From: a virus
Length of the DNA: 64,000 bases
Direction: 5' to 3' (one strand)
Virus record (IMG/VR): IMGVR_UViG_3300035145_002419
Span: 1-64,000 of that record
Shown: positions 1 through 6,841 of the stretch, in pieces
Layout: the number at the start of each line of letters is the position of its first letter
Numbering within the stretch: position 1 is the stretch's first letter
The notes under the pieces: model-generated
Databases searched by the model: none
What the model saw: the letters and a program-made list of their open reading frames with translations, nothing else
Told to the model about the DNA's origin: nothing
Made by a program: the position numbers and the translations under genes

Positions 1-252
1 TCTTGCTGGAGTGATGATGTCTGGGGCAAAAATCGCACCGATGGTAACAAGTATGGTCCCGAGTATTATTCTGCTCGCGGTGAAGATTGCCCCCCTCGTT
101 ATGATAACAATGTGAAAGAGTTTCTTTCTAATGGTGAAGAGTTCTCCTATATTTTCAGAAATGGTGAATGGGTAGCATATGATATGCACCAGTTTGAAGA
201 CAACAAACAACCTGAAATCGTCGAAATTCCTACTGGAGCACTTGCAGCATGA
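1..252 (+). CDS. C-terminal part of a small unrecognised protein (5' truncated by window edge)
   Basis: The frame is open from base 1 to a TGA at 250-252, giving 83 residues with no start in view. It is hydrophilic, rich in Asp, Asn, Tyr and Gly, with two Cys residues and no recognisable motif. The stop overlaps the ATG of the next gene (ATGA), the coupling used throughout this array, which supports it being a real gene. Function unknown. Confidence 0.6.
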   Translation, partial: SCWSDDVWGKNRTDGNKYGPEYYSARGEDCPPRYDNNVKEFLSNGEEFSYIFRNGEWVAYDMHQFEDNKQPEIVEIPTGALAA

Positions 253-530
253 TTATTGAACGTGAACAACTTACAGTCAGTCGTAAGGAATGGGAGTGTT
301 ACAGAAGCACTCCTGACTTTGTTATCGACGAGATCAATTCTACCTTTCTTGAGATCTTACAGACAACAACTAGCCCCCGTTATGCACAAAAACGTTTTTA
401 TGATTTTGCTTATGACAGTGGTTTTGATCTGTATGGACTTAGGGATACTGAGTGTTGTATAGTGGCAACAGATATTATCAATACATATTACAAATCCAAC
501 ATTGATCGTTGGGCATATATGGAGATCTAA
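249..530 (+). CDS. Small unrecognised phage protein, 93 aa
   Basis: The ATG overlaps the preceding stop as ATGA, implying translational coupling. The product is soluble and mildly acidic, rich in Tyr, Asp and Ile, and has no transmembrane segment or motif I recognise. It sits in a run of short co-directional genes typical of the early region of T4-like phages. No function can be assigned. Confidence 0.65.
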   Translation: MIIEREQLTVSRKEWECYRSTPDFVIDEINSTFLEILQTTTSPRYAQKRFYDFAYDSGFDLYGLRDTECCIVATDIINTYYKSNIDRWAYMEI

Positions 531-537
531 ACGAACT

Positions 538-720
538 ATGTTAGACTTGGACAAGATCACTCACGAACAAAAGGAGGCACTAGCAGAAGATTGTGAAGAC
601 TTTCTTCTGCATCGACATATACCACTCCATTCACATTCATACGATAACATCATCAACCAAGCGTTGCGTGAAGGTTATCAAATGTCCAGATTTGACCGTT
701 TCATCAACAAACCAAAATGA
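538..720 (+). CDS. Small unrecognised phage protein, 60 aa
   Basis: A start at 538 is chosen over an in-frame ATG at 502 because it avoids overlapping the upstream gene and begins 7 nt after its stop. The product is a short, probably helical hydrophilic protein with several His residues around positions 25-35. The stop overlaps the next ATG (ATGA). Unknown function. Confidence 0.55.
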   Translation: MLDLDKITHEQKEALAEDCEDFLLHRHIPLHSHSYDNIINQALREGYQMSRFDRFINKPK

Positions 721-833
721 CACAGAAAGAAATCGAAGAAACTGCGGATGAGTTCTGGAAAGAAGTTGAAAAGGAAGCAGCAAAACTTGAAGTTACTGTT
801 GATTACTACATGTTGGAATTTTTCTGTTCCTGA
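717..833 (+). CDS. Tiny acidic protein, 38 aa
   Basis: It starts with an ATGA overlap at 717-720 and ends at TGA 831-833. The first 26 residues are strongly charged (Glu/Lys) and probably form one helix; the tail is hydrophobic and ends in Cys-Ser. It is the last gene before a sigma70-type promoter. The coupling to its neighbour is the main support. Function unknown. Confidence 0.45.
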   Translation: MTQKEIEETADEFWKEVEKEAAKLEVTVDYYMLEFFCS

Positions 834-842
834 CATAACTGC

Positions 843-871
843 TTGACCAACAATAACATTTACACTAAAAT
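843..871 (+). promoter_or_regulatory. Host sigma70-type promoter
   Basis: TTGACC at 843-848, a 17-nt spacer and TAAAAT at 866-871. It precedes the run of overlapping genes that starts at 895. An AAGGAG at 873-878 lies at the expected transcription start and is too far (16 nt) from the ATG to be its ribosome site. Confidence 0.6.
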
Positions 872-894
872 TAAGGAGTAATTTACTGAAACCG

Positions 895-1134
895 ATGGCA
901 CCTAAGTTTTTCTACATTGTTGACCATTTTGTTCCATTTCCCACATCTGAGTATGGAGGAATTTGGAATGTTGTTGCAGAACATGATGATGAATGTTTTG
1001 ATCTAATTGTTGATGAAGATGATGGATTCAATGAAAAGTATTACAATCGCCTGCGTGAAAACATTATGAAAGCGCCAACATTTCAGTTAGCTAATGACCA
1101 TCAATCTGAGATTGTGGAGGAGTTTACTACATGA
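895..1134 (+). CDS. Small acidic unrecognised protein, 79 aa
   Basis: First gene behind the promoter at 843-871. The N-terminal half is aromatic-rich (FFYIVDHFVPF), followed by a very acidic stretch around residues 31-45. The stop overlaps the next ATG (ATGA), so this and the following three genes are probably one coupled translation unit. No domain recognised. Confidence 0.6.
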   Translation: MAPKFFYIVDHFVPFPTSEYGGIWNVVAEHDDECFDLIVDEDDGFNEKYYNRLRENIMKAPTFQLANDHQSEIVEEFTT

Positions 1135-1361
1135 AACCTGACATGATTGTTGGATGGAAAGAGCACATCAAAAAAGGTAATGTTTGGCGTGTTGAGTTAG
1201 AACTTTCCATGCAAGAAACGCCGGGTGAGTTTCACATATACAATGTGGAGGTTTATGTAACGGCACCTACATCAGCACTTGCAATGTATATTGTCACTAC
1301 AATGTATCCAGATTATGAATCCATTTCTGTTGATGATGAACCAGTTACAACTGCCCCCTGA
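1131..1361 (+). CDS. Small unrecognised protein, 76 aa
   Basis: The ATG overlaps the previous stop. It looks like a compact, probably beta-rich soluble protein (alternating VWRVELEL and YNVEVYVTAP segments). Its 3' end overlaps the start of the next gene in another frame. No function assigned. Confidence 0.6.
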   Translation: MKPDMIVGWKEHIKKGNVWRVELELSMQETPGEFHIYNVEVYVTAPTSALAMYIVTTMYPDYESISVDDEPVTTAP

Positions 1362-1647
1362 TTTTCCACACCAACCACCCGAAGGTTATCATTATGAAGT
1401 TGAATCGTTTCGACGTAATGTTTTACGCATTTGCATTGTCAATGATGGTTCTTTCTCCTATACTAATGTTGCACCTAAATGTGTATGGGGATTTGTTAAA
1501 ACGACAGGAAAGAATGGAAGCAGTAAGAAGACTTACCATGCCCCCATCAACTTCAATAAGGTAGGAAATGTGGTAGACATTAGTGATACTCGCCCCTATA
1601 CTGCAATGCAGTTAAATCTAAATCCATTAGAAGCGGCGTTTATATGA
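1336..1647 (+). CDS. Small unrecognised protein, 103 aa
   Basis: The open frame begins earlier, but the tandem ATGs at 1333 and 1336 give the least overlap with the upstream gene; 1336 is used. The product begins MNQLQLPPDFPHQPPEG, a Pro-rich head, followed by a beta-type body and a LNLNPLEAAF tail. The pattern reminds me of a conserved cyanophage hypothetical family, from memory only. The stop overlaps the next ATG. Confidence 0.6.
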   Translation: MNQLQLPPDFPHQPPEGYHYEVESFRRNVLRICIVNDGSFSYTNVAPKCVWGFVKTTGKNGSSKKTYHAPINFNKVGNVVDISDTRPYTAMQLNLNPLEAAFI

Positions 1648-1916
1648 CTCACTATATTCCACAGGTGAATGATTATGTTGCATGGAAAGAACATGAAGGT
1701 TGGGTATATTTTGCCTGTCCAGAATATATCAGTATTGAACTGAGTGTAAAGTGCAAGAATGATGAAAACATAAAACATTGTCCCCTCCATGAAAAAACAC
1801 ATTGTTTGCTTGTGTGTCAAAAGTGGTATTGGGATGAGTTAGAATACGTTAAAACTAGAAAGAATAAAAATGCGGGAAGTCTTGAAGATATGGAAGTATT
1901 CGTTAGGAAGTTTTAG
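1644..1916 (+). CDS. Small unrecognised protein, 90 aa
   Basis: ATGA overlap with the upstream gene. It opens with MTHYIPQVNDYVAWKEHEGWVYF, a Trp/Tyr-rich beta-type segment, and carries three Cys residues in the middle (including KHCPLHEKTHC) before a basic tail. The paired Cys/His spacing could bind a metal, but I see no known zinc-finger pattern. Unknown function. Confidence 0.6.
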   Translation: MTHYIPQVNDYVAWKEHEGWVYFACPEYISIELSVKCKNDENIKHCPLHEKTHCLLVCQKWYWDELEYVKTRKNKNAGSLEDMEVFVRKF

Positions 1917-1918
1917 CG

Positions 1919-2017
1919 ATGATAAAACAGAACCATATGACAACTATGTGGTTCTCATACGCAGCATTATATTTGTATCTTATCTTATTACTAATTGTTT
2001 TATTATTAGCGGAGTAA
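1919..2017 (+). CDS. Single-pass membrane peptide, 32 aa
   Basis: It starts 2 nt after the previous stop with a good ribosome site (AGGAAG at 1905-1910, 8 nt before ATG). Residues 13-31 are an almost unbroken hydrophobic helix (YAALYLYLILLLIVLLLA). A longer overlapping frame (1870-2106) exists but lacks a ribosome site and overlaps two genes. A small inner-membrane peptide of an early region; function unknown. Confidence 0.5.
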   Translation: MIKQNHMTTMWFSYAALYLYLILLLIVLLLAE

Positions 2018-2029
2018 TTCGTCACTGGA

Positions 2030-2176
2030 ATGAAGTACCAAGTTATCTACCAACAACCGAAAAAGAAAGGATTTGCAACACAGAAGGCAACATTCTTCAA
2101 GATTGAAGATGCAGTTTTTTGGGAAGAACTAATGAAGAAAAATGGTTGTAAAGACTTTGAAACTCATGTAAGTTAA
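2030..2176 (+). CDS. Small basic protein, 48 aa
   Basis: ATG at 2030, TAA at 2174-2176. The sequence begins MKYQVIYQQPKKKGFATQKATFF: a short strand, a Lys-rich patch, then a probable helix. It ends 3 nt before the first copy of the conserved TTACTCACC element, as most last genes in these blocks do. Function unknown. Confidence 0.5.
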   Translation: MKYQVIYQQPKKKGFATQKATFFKIEDAVFWEELMKKNGCKDFETHVS

Positions 2177-2179
2177 ATA

Positions 2180-2218
2180 TTACTCACCTCTAAAGTGTAT
2201 CAGTAACGTAAGCATCAC
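2180..2218 (+). promoter_or_regulatory. Conserved intergenic element, copy 1
   Basis: TTACTCACCTCTAAAGTGT core followed by CGTAAG and a terminal CAC. It lies directly after a stop codon and 4 nt before the next ATG. A member of the nine-copy family discussed in the findings; promoter or operator role is inferred, not shown. Confidence 0.6.
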
Positions 2219-2221
2219 ATT

Positions 2222-2359
2222 ATGGACAACTACCTGACAGAACAACAAGTCGAAGAACTTGTAAACTTTGACTACATGGAAGAAGATCTTGAAGATCTTA
2301 TCCAAGACCCAGAAAAACTTGACATCAACGATTATCTTAACTCCAACATCGACTACTGA
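2222..2359 (+). CDS. Very acidic small protein, 45 aa
   Basis: First gene behind element copy 1. It is rich in Asp and Glu with almost no basic residue (EEDLEDLIQDPEKLDINDYL), so it could mimic nucleic acid or bind a basic partner; that is speculation. It is separated by one base from the next gene. No homology recognised. Confidence 0.5.
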   Translation: MDNYLTEQQVEELVNFDYMEEDLEDLIQDPEKLDINDYLNSNIDY

Positions 2360-2360
2360 A

Positions 2361-2582
2361 ATGAATTTTCCTACCGAAACTGTCAACGTGCTTGCACACC
2401 TTCAAGAACTGCGTAAGACTTGGAAAGACCAAGATTTTCGCTTGACAAAGGATCAGCAGCAACAATATGATATGTTGATGCAAGCACGAAAGGAACGTGT
2501 TGCATGGTTCTATGAAACTGGACGTGTGCAAGTTGGACCTAAAGTGACTAAGGAAAAAGAAAAAGAACAAGAAGAAGAATGA
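2361..2582 (+). CDS. Small charged helical protein, 73 aa
   Basis: A start at 2361 is preferred to the in-frame ATG at 2268, which lies inside the preceding gene. It is a predicted long helix (residues 10-50, rich in Gln, Lys, Arg, Glu) ending in a Lys/Glu run (KVTKEKEKEQEEE). It is the last gene before a strong terminator. Function unknown. Confidence 0.55.
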   Translation: MNFPTETVNVLAHLQELRKTWKDQDFRLTKDQQQQYDMLMQARKERVAWFYETGRVQVGPKVTKEKEKEQEEE

Positions 2583-2676
2583 TACAAACACCGGGGTTTC
2601 CACTACTCTGACTTAGAAGCAGAGACCATGAAGTGGTGTAAAAGAATAATTTAAGTTGATGCAACACCCATTCCAA

Positions 2677-2710
2677 TCTCCTGCTATTCTAAATAGTAGG
2701 AGATTTTTTT
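2677..2710 (+). terminator. Rho-independent terminator
   Basis: A 12-bp stem (2677-2688 with 2692-2703, one G-T pair) with a 3-nt loop, followed by seven T residues. It closes the early block and insulates the basic internal-protein gene at 2720. Confidence 0.85.
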
Positions 2711-2719
2711 GTAGATAGA

Positions 2720-3382
2720 ATGAAGACGTACATTCAGTTTATTACTGAAGTCTATGACAAAGATGTCATGGATCGTTCACAGATCAGCAAGACTGGTGAA
2801 GGTGGACGTGTGGGTGCTGATAGAAGAAAAAGTGAACCCGAACGCCGTAGAATGAAAGCAGTTGGTGGTGGTAAAATGGTGCCAGCAGCACCATATAAGG
2901 ATCGCAAAGATATTGGAACACAAAGACAAAGAAGCACACGCGAACAACAACCCGAGCAGGAACGTGGTAGTGTTGAAGTTAAAAAGACATACGCTGATAA
3001 AGTTAAAGAACGCAGAGTTGCAGCAGCAAGAGCACGGGCAGCAGCAAAAGCATCTGGTGGTAGTGATAAAGTAGCAAAAAGTTCTGTAGCAAAAGCATCA
3101 CAAGATGTAGAAAAACAAGCAGACAAGTTGTTAGCAACCAAGAAGAAAGAAGAACCTAAAAAGTCATCAACACCACGTCGTAATTGGAAAACTGACAGTG
3201 GTGGTGGAATGACAAGAAAGGAACGTGATTCTGCTAGAAATAAAGAAAAAGGTGCAGCACTGAAGTTAAAGAAAGCAGAATTAGTTCGGGACTTCACTGA
3301 GAAGAATGGTCGCCCACCAAAGGGTGCAGAACGCACAAGACTTCTGGGACTTGCACACAAGGCAGTAAAAGCAGGCATTTAA
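2720..3382 (+). CDS. Putative internal head protein with T4-like capsid-targeting peptide, 220 aa
   Basis: The N-terminus MKTYIQFITE closely resembles the capsid-targeting peptide of T4 internal proteins (MKTYQEFIAE). Ile8-Thr9-Glu10 fits the I/L-x-E cleavage rule of the gp21 prohead protease, which is encoded at 54856. The remainder is extremely rich in Lys, Arg, Ala, Gln and Ser with no hydrophobic core: an alanine-rich helical stretch near residues 95-115 and a basic C-terminus. This fits a DNA-condensing protein packaged in the head and injected with DNA. It lies between a terminator and a conserved element, not in the virion cluster. The targeting role is inferred from the motif. Confidence 0.6.
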   Translation: MKTYIQFITEVYDKDVMDRSQISKTGEGGRVGADRRKSEPERRRMKAVGGGKMVPAAPYKDRKDIGTQRQRSTREQQPEQERGSVEVKKTYADKVKERRVAAARARAAAKASGGSDKVAKSSVAKASQDVEKQADKLLATKKKEEPKKSSTPRRNWKTDSGGGMTRKERDSARNKEKGAALKLKKAELVRDFTEKNGRPPKGAERTRLLGLAHKAVKAGI

Positions 3383-3385
3383 AAG

Positions 3386-3424
3386 TTACTCACCTTGAAA
3401 GTGTATCCATAGTGTAAGCATCGT
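3386..3424 (+). promoter_or_regulatory. Conserved intergenic element, copy 2 (divergent)
   Basis: TTACTCACCTTGAAAGTGT core with CATAGT and GTAAGC downstream. It starts 3 nt after the stop of the basic protein gene. Unlike other copies it is followed at once by a terminator-like hairpin rather than by a start codon. Confidence 0.5.
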
Positions 3425-3425
3425 C

Positions 3426-3468
3426 AGCACCCTTTACAAGCGTCTGTAAGGGTGCTATTATTATTTTT
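3426..3468 (+). terminator. Terminator or attenuator hairpin upstream of the helicase
   Basis: AGCACCCTTTACA (3426-3438) pairs with TGTAAGGGTGCT (3445-3456), 12 bp with one bulged T and a 6-nt loop, followed by a T-rich ATTATTATTTTT tract. It sits between element copy 2 and the GTG of the helicase gene, so it could end upstream transcripts or attenuate the helicase. Confidence 0.65.
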
Positions 3469-3483
3469 AGGTATCAACCCACT

Positions 3484-4680
3484 GTGACTTCATTGATTAC
3501 ACTTCGTCCGCATCAGATTCGCATCCTTGATCGTATGCGGAACTACAACAAAGGTCAGATCATTGTTCCCACTGGTGGTGGTAAAACAATGTGCATGATT
3601 CAAGATACTGCACATTCGCAACAATCTAAGTGTGGTCTTACCACTGTTGTTGTTGCTCCCCGCATACTTCTTGCTGAACAGTTGTGCAGTGAATTTCTGG
3701 AAGTAATTGATACTGCATATACGCATGTGATGCACGTTCACAGTGGTGAAACGTCACACTTCTCTACAACAAATGTAGAAAACATCAACCTGTTCGTAAA
3801 TACAGCAAGGACTGCTGGTGAGAATGTTATCATCTTCACTACATATCACTCCTTGCATCGTATTCAGGAGGCAGATGTTGAAGTCAATACGATTTACTTT
3901 GATGAAGCACATAACAGCGTGCAAAGAAACTTTTTCCCTGCTACAAAACACTTTGCTGCTGTTGCTGATCGTTGCTACTTCTTCACTGCTACTCCTAAGC
4001 ATTCTCTTACTGTTTCTAAACCTGGAATGAATGATGGATCTGTTTATGGTCAGGTCTTGGTCAATGTTCCTGCACCTGAGTTAGTTGAACAGGGTTACAT
4101 TCTCCCTCCCAAAGTTGTAGTCAAGCAACTGCCTTTGGTGAAAGGTCGTAAGGTCATGTATGCAGAGGATGCTGACAATCTGCTGGAAACTATCGATGAC
4201 AATAACATCGACAAGACTCTGATTTGTGCTCGTACCACAAAGCAGATTGTTGGTCTTATATCACAATCAGACTTCTGTGCTGAGTTGTATCAACGTGGTT
4301 ATTCTTGGATGACAATCACATCTAAGACTGGTGCAATTATTGATGGCAAGAAGGTTGACCGTGAAAAGTTCTTCGACACGTTGAACACTTGGGGTCGTGA
4401 TCCTGACAAGAAGTTTGTAGTTATTCACCACAGCATTTTGTCTGAAGGTATCAATGTGTCTGGTCTTGAGGCAGTCATTTTCATGCGTAATATGGACTAC
4501 ATTGGTATCAGTCAGTCTATCGGTCGTGTGATCCGTCTGGGTGGATCTGAGAAGACGTTTGGGTTAGTTTGTGTGCCAACATATGACTCGGTTGGTATCA
4601 GCACTGCCAAAAAAGTTCAGGCAGTTGTTGATGTCGTGTTCAATCAGGGACAACCTGCCATCAGTGAAATTCGTCGATGA
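3484..4680 (+). CDS. Superfamily 2 DNA/RNA helicase, 398 aa
   Basis: An ATP-dependent nucleic-acid helicase or translocase. Visible motifs: the Q-region LRPHQ near residue 8, Walker A PTGGGKT with Lys34, DEAH at 140-143, motif III FTATP at 167, and motifs V/VI in SEGINVSGLEAVIF and QSIGRVIRLG. The two-domain length fits a minimal SF2 enzyme related to UvsW-like helicases, but it lacks UvsW's extra N-terminal domain; the true UvsW is at 59532. It starts with GTG and has no strong ribosome site. Its role in early takeover or replication is inferred. Confidence 0.85.
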   Translation: MTSLITLRPHQIRILDRMRNYNKGQIIVPTGGGKTMCMIQDTAHSQQSKCGLTTVVVAPRILLAEQLCSEFLEVIDTAYTHVMHVHSGETSHFSTTNVENINLFVNTARTAGENVIIFTTYHSLHRIQEADVEVNTIYFDEAHNSVQRNFFPATKHFAAVADRCYFFTATPKHSLTVSKPGMNDGSVYGQVLVNVPAPELVEQGYILPPKVVVKQLPLVKGRKVMYAEDADNLLETIDDNNIDKTLICARTTKQIVGLISQSDFCAELYQRGYSWMTITSKTGAIIDGKKVDREKFFDTLNTWGRDPDKKFVVIHHSILSEGINVSGLEAVIFMRNMDYIGISQSIGRVIRLGGSEKTFGLVCVPTYDSVGISTAKKVQAVVDVVFNQGQPAISEIRR

Positions 4681-4685
4681 CAAAG

Positions 4686-4724
4686 TTACTCACCTCCAAA
4701 GTGTCCCAGTTGTATAAGCAACAC
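4686..4724 (+). promoter_or_regulatory. Conserved intergenic element, copy 3
   Basis: TTACTCACCTCCAAAGTGT core, then TATAAG and a terminal ACAC matching GTGT across 16 nt. It begins 5 nt after the helicase stop and ends 4 nt before the next ATG. Confidence 0.65.
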
Positions 4725-4728
4725 TAAA

Positions 4729-5067
4729 ATGTTCGTAACTCAAACCAAACCACAGTTCCTGACCGAAGCACTCATTGAAGTGCTGAACAATGAATGGAAA
4801 GTTCTTTCACTTGAAAATGGTCGTTCTGTTTATACTCAACTTGAGTATGAAGTGGGTCGCAAGTATATTAAAGTTTGGTCTTATCTTGTCGGTGATGAGG
4901 GTAGAATCAGGGGACGTTCTTGCTGGATGTTCGTTGATAAGAACTATGGTGAATGTTACAAACCAGCATCATACAAAGCACCTGCAAAAGGTGTCCGCTA
5001 TCTGATCACTCAACTGGCAGATAATCCCCATATTTGTGATCCTTACGGTTCGTTCCTGTATCTTTGA
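4729..5067 (+). CDS. Unrecognised protein, 112 aa
   Basis: The ATG lies 4 nt downstream of element copy 3. A soluble, mixed alpha/beta protein with a Tyr/Trp-rich core (KYIKVWSYLVG, SCWMFVDKNYGECYK). It overlaps the start region of the next gene. I do not recognise the family. Its position in the element-controlled array suggests early or middle expression. Confidence 0.6.
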   Translation: MFVTQTKPQFLTEALIEVLNNEWKVLSLENGRSVYTQLEYEVGRKYIKVWSYLVGDEGRIRGRSCWMFVDKNYGECYKPASYKAPAKGVRYLITQLADNPHICDPYGSFLYL

Positions 5068-5069
5068 TT

Positions 5070-5330
5070 ATGTTCGCTGACACCAATCGTCAACTTCGTA
5101 AACTTTCTATCTACAAACCAATGCAATTTCGTGTGACTGAGATTGACTTTGATTTTGATTCTGATTCCTTTGATGAAGAAGTAATGGACACCGAAGATCG
5201 TCAAGAAATTATTGATGAAGTTCTAGCAACAACTTGGCAAGCAAGTGATGCTGATGATCTTGTGGAGGAGATTACATCTGCCACAGGTTGGTGCGTTAAT
5301 TCTATCGATTACATTTACATTCTGAACTGA
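5070..5330 (+). CDS. Very acidic unrecognised protein, 86 aa
   Basis: ATG at 5070 is preferred to an upstream TTG at 5064 because it lies just after the previous stop. Residues 20-50 are an Asp/Glu run (DFDFDSDSFDEEVMDTEDRQE). The rest looks helical. No motif recognised; the acidic surface could mimic nucleic acid, which is speculation. Confidence 0.6.
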   Translation: MFADTNRQLRKLSIYKPMQFRVTEIDFDFDSDSFDEEVMDTEDRQEIIDEVLATTWQASDADDLVEEITSATGWCVNSIDYIYILN

Positions 5331-5334
5331 AACC

Positions 5335-5502
5335 ATGATTACTTCCAAAGCACAAATGATCCGCATCATGAAAAAATGTGATGGGGCAGATACATTAACC
5401 CGTGAACAAAAGTTTCAAGTCTTTGTCAACGTGTGCGATAACATGTTGAAGGAAGGTAGAATGACCAAAGCAACACATAAACGTTTCACGGAGATCTGGT
5501 GA
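5335..5502 (+). CDS. Small basic helical protein, 55 aa
   Basis: ATG at 5335 follows the previous stop by 4 nt; TGA at 5500-5502 overlaps the next ATG (TGATG). The protein is basic and predicted all-helical (MIRIMKKCDGADTLTREQKFQVF then a second helix). It could be a small helical-bundle regulator, but no DNA-binding motif is clear. Confidence 0.5.
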   Translation: MITSKAQMIRIMKKCDGADTLTREQKFQVFVNVCDNMLKEGRMTKATHKRFTEIW

Positions 5503-5711
5503 TGATTGAAGATGTCACAAATTCACCAAAAGATTGGGAAGATTTTTGGTACTCACCTGAAAAATATGGTTCTTGGGAGTATTACAATTCAGAAAGCGAA
5601 GGGCGTGACATTCGTAACATCGACCCCAATACATTACGCTACGTTGAGTATGTTATGGGTGATAGACCTTACCCACCTGCGTTCAAGCGTGGTTCAAGAT
5701 TAAGCGATTAA
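5502..5711 (+). CDS. Small unrecognised protein, 69 aa
   Basis: ATG at 5502 overlaps the preceding TGA; a GTG at 5499 is an alternative. It is rich in Trp, Tyr, Ser and Asp with a Pro-rich end (MGDRPYPPAFKRGSR). It ends 4 nt before element copy 4. Function unknown. Confidence 0.55.
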   Translation: MIEDVTNSPKDWEDFWYSPEKYGSWEYYNSESEGRDIRNIDPNTLRYVEYVMGDRPYPPAFKRGSRLSD

Positions 5712-5715
5712 AAAG

Positions 5716-5754
5716 TTACTCACCTCCAAAGTGTCCTAGTTGTATGAAAAACAC
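5716..5754 (+). promoter_or_regulatory. Conserved intergenic element, copy 4
   Basis: TTACTCACCTCCAAAGTGT core, then CCTAGTTGTATGAA and a terminal ACAC. The ATG of the next gene (5744) lies inside the element. Confidence 0.65.
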
Positions 5755-6643
5755 CCACCTCGAACACCCCGAAGACGCTATCCTAACAGGCGATCTGTCT
5801 GTTCTGGATTGGTTTTCTGAACCCGATAGTTTCATCAGCACCAAAATGGATGGTGCTCCTGCTATTGTTTGGGGCACTAATCCTGCAACTGGTAAATTCT
5901 TTGTTGGCACTAAAAGTGTCTTCAACAAAGTAAAGATCAAGATCAACGAATCACACGGTGATATTGATCGCAATCATTCTGGATCTGTTGCTGATATATT
6001 ACATCATTGTCTTGATTATCTTCCCGACTTTAAGGGAATTATTCAAGGTGATTTTATTGGTTTCGGTGGTAGTGACACTTACACGCCAAATACTATCACA
6101 TATAAGTTTCCGAATGTAGTCACTGAAGAGATCATTATTGCACCGCATACTTATTACACTGCGGACAATGATTTGCGTGATGCTGTTGCTCAACCGATGA
6201 AGTTTCGGATCACTGATACTTTCTATTGCAAGTTTGTGCAACCTAAAGTGTTGCTAACTGAAAATCGTGAAGATATTGCTGATGTCTGTGAATTTGCCCG
6301 CCAGATGTCTACATTGTGTGAATTTGTAGATGACAAGAAAGCAGCAAAGATCAAGAAGGCAATCAATACGATGATTCGCAATGGTGCTGAATTAGATGAT
6401 TTTGCAATTTCAGTTTTTGCTGACTGTGACATCAATCTAGTCAGATTGTGGAAGTTGGTTGCAACAATCAAAGCAGATTTGTTTTTGTTTATTCATTCAA
6501 CTGACGATATTGAATGTTCTATCTGTGGACATGAAACGTTTCATGAAGGTTATGTAATCACAAACAAGTATGGCATGTTCAAGGTAGTTGACCGCGAAGA
6601 ATTTTCATATGCTAACTTCAACGTTCAGAAAAGTTGGTCCTGA
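5744..6643 (+). CDS. Divergent ligase-fold nucleotidyltransferase-like protein, 299 aa
   Basis: The sequence shows an ordered set of motifs resembling ATP-dependent ligases and capping enzymes: KMDGAP with Lys34 (motif I, the candidate AMP-accepting lysine), GKFFVGTKS nearby, GIIQGDFIG (motif III-like, with Asp for the usual Glu), HEGYVIT at 267 (motif IV) and FKVVDR with Lys280 (motif V). A CSIC pair precedes motif IV. The Arg normally following KxDG is replaced by Ala-Pro. It may belong to a T4-like phage family of unknown function (DUF6267, from memory). Substrate unknown. The start is fixed upstream of the catalytic lysine by ATG 5744, which lies inside element copy 4. Confidence 0.55.
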   Translation: MKNTHLEHPEDAILTGDLSVLDWFSEPDSFISTKMDGAPAIVWGTNPATGKFFVGTKSVFNKVKIKINESHGDIDRNHSGSVADILHHCLDYLPDFKGIIQGDFIGFGGSDTYTPNTITYKFPNVVTEEIIIAPHTYYTADNDLRDAVAQPMKFRITDTFYCKFVQPKVLLTENREDIADVCEFARQMSTLCEFVDDKKAAKIKKAINTMIRNGAELDDFAISVFADCDINLVRLWKLVATIKADLFLFIHSTDDIECSICGHETFHEGYVITNKYGMFKVVDREEFSYANFNVQKSWS

Positions 6644-6649
6644 TAAAAG

Positions 6650-6688
6650 TTACTCACCTCCAAAGTGTCCTAGTTGTATGAATGACAC
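6650..6688 (+). promoter_or_regulatory. Conserved intergenic element, copy 5
   Basis: Same core as copy 4. GTGTC and GACAC form a 5-bp dyad around the TATGAA segment. The next ATG (6678) is inside the element. Confidence 0.65.
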
Positions 6689-6839
6689 TACCTACAACGA
6701 GATCTTAAAGGTCTGGAACTACGAAACACCTGACGATTTTGCAATCTTCAGTGAACTTTACTACCAGATGTTCGGTGAGGATTTTGACATTCCTTACACA
6801 ACAGAATCCACCACTTCTTCTTTCTTTCCCTACGATTGA
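6678..6839 (+). CDS. Small acidic protein, 53 aa
   Basis: The open frame extends upstream, but ATG 6678 lies in the element exactly where three other genes start, giving the N-terminus MNDTT. The product is acidic and aromatic (ELYYQMFGEDFDIPYTTE). Function unknown. Confidence 0.5.
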   Translation: MNDTTYNEILKVWNYETPDDFAIFSELYYQMFGEDFDIPYTTESTTSSFFPYD

Positions 6840-6841
6840 TC

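Noticed and set aside
1870-2106. 78-aa open frame with a hydrophobic stretch
   Set aside because: Overlaps three genes, has no ribosome site, and is out of frame with the better-supported 32-aa and 48-aa genes.
2752-3378. 208-aa minus-strand open frame
   Set aside because: Antisense of the Lys/Arg/Ala-rich basic protein, which gives long Ser/Phe/Leu-rich frames by codon bias; no start signals.
3484-4680. Second copy of uvsW
   Set aside because: It shares SF2 motifs, but lacks the UvsW N-terminal domain, and a full UvsW is at 59532; called a generic SF2 helicase.
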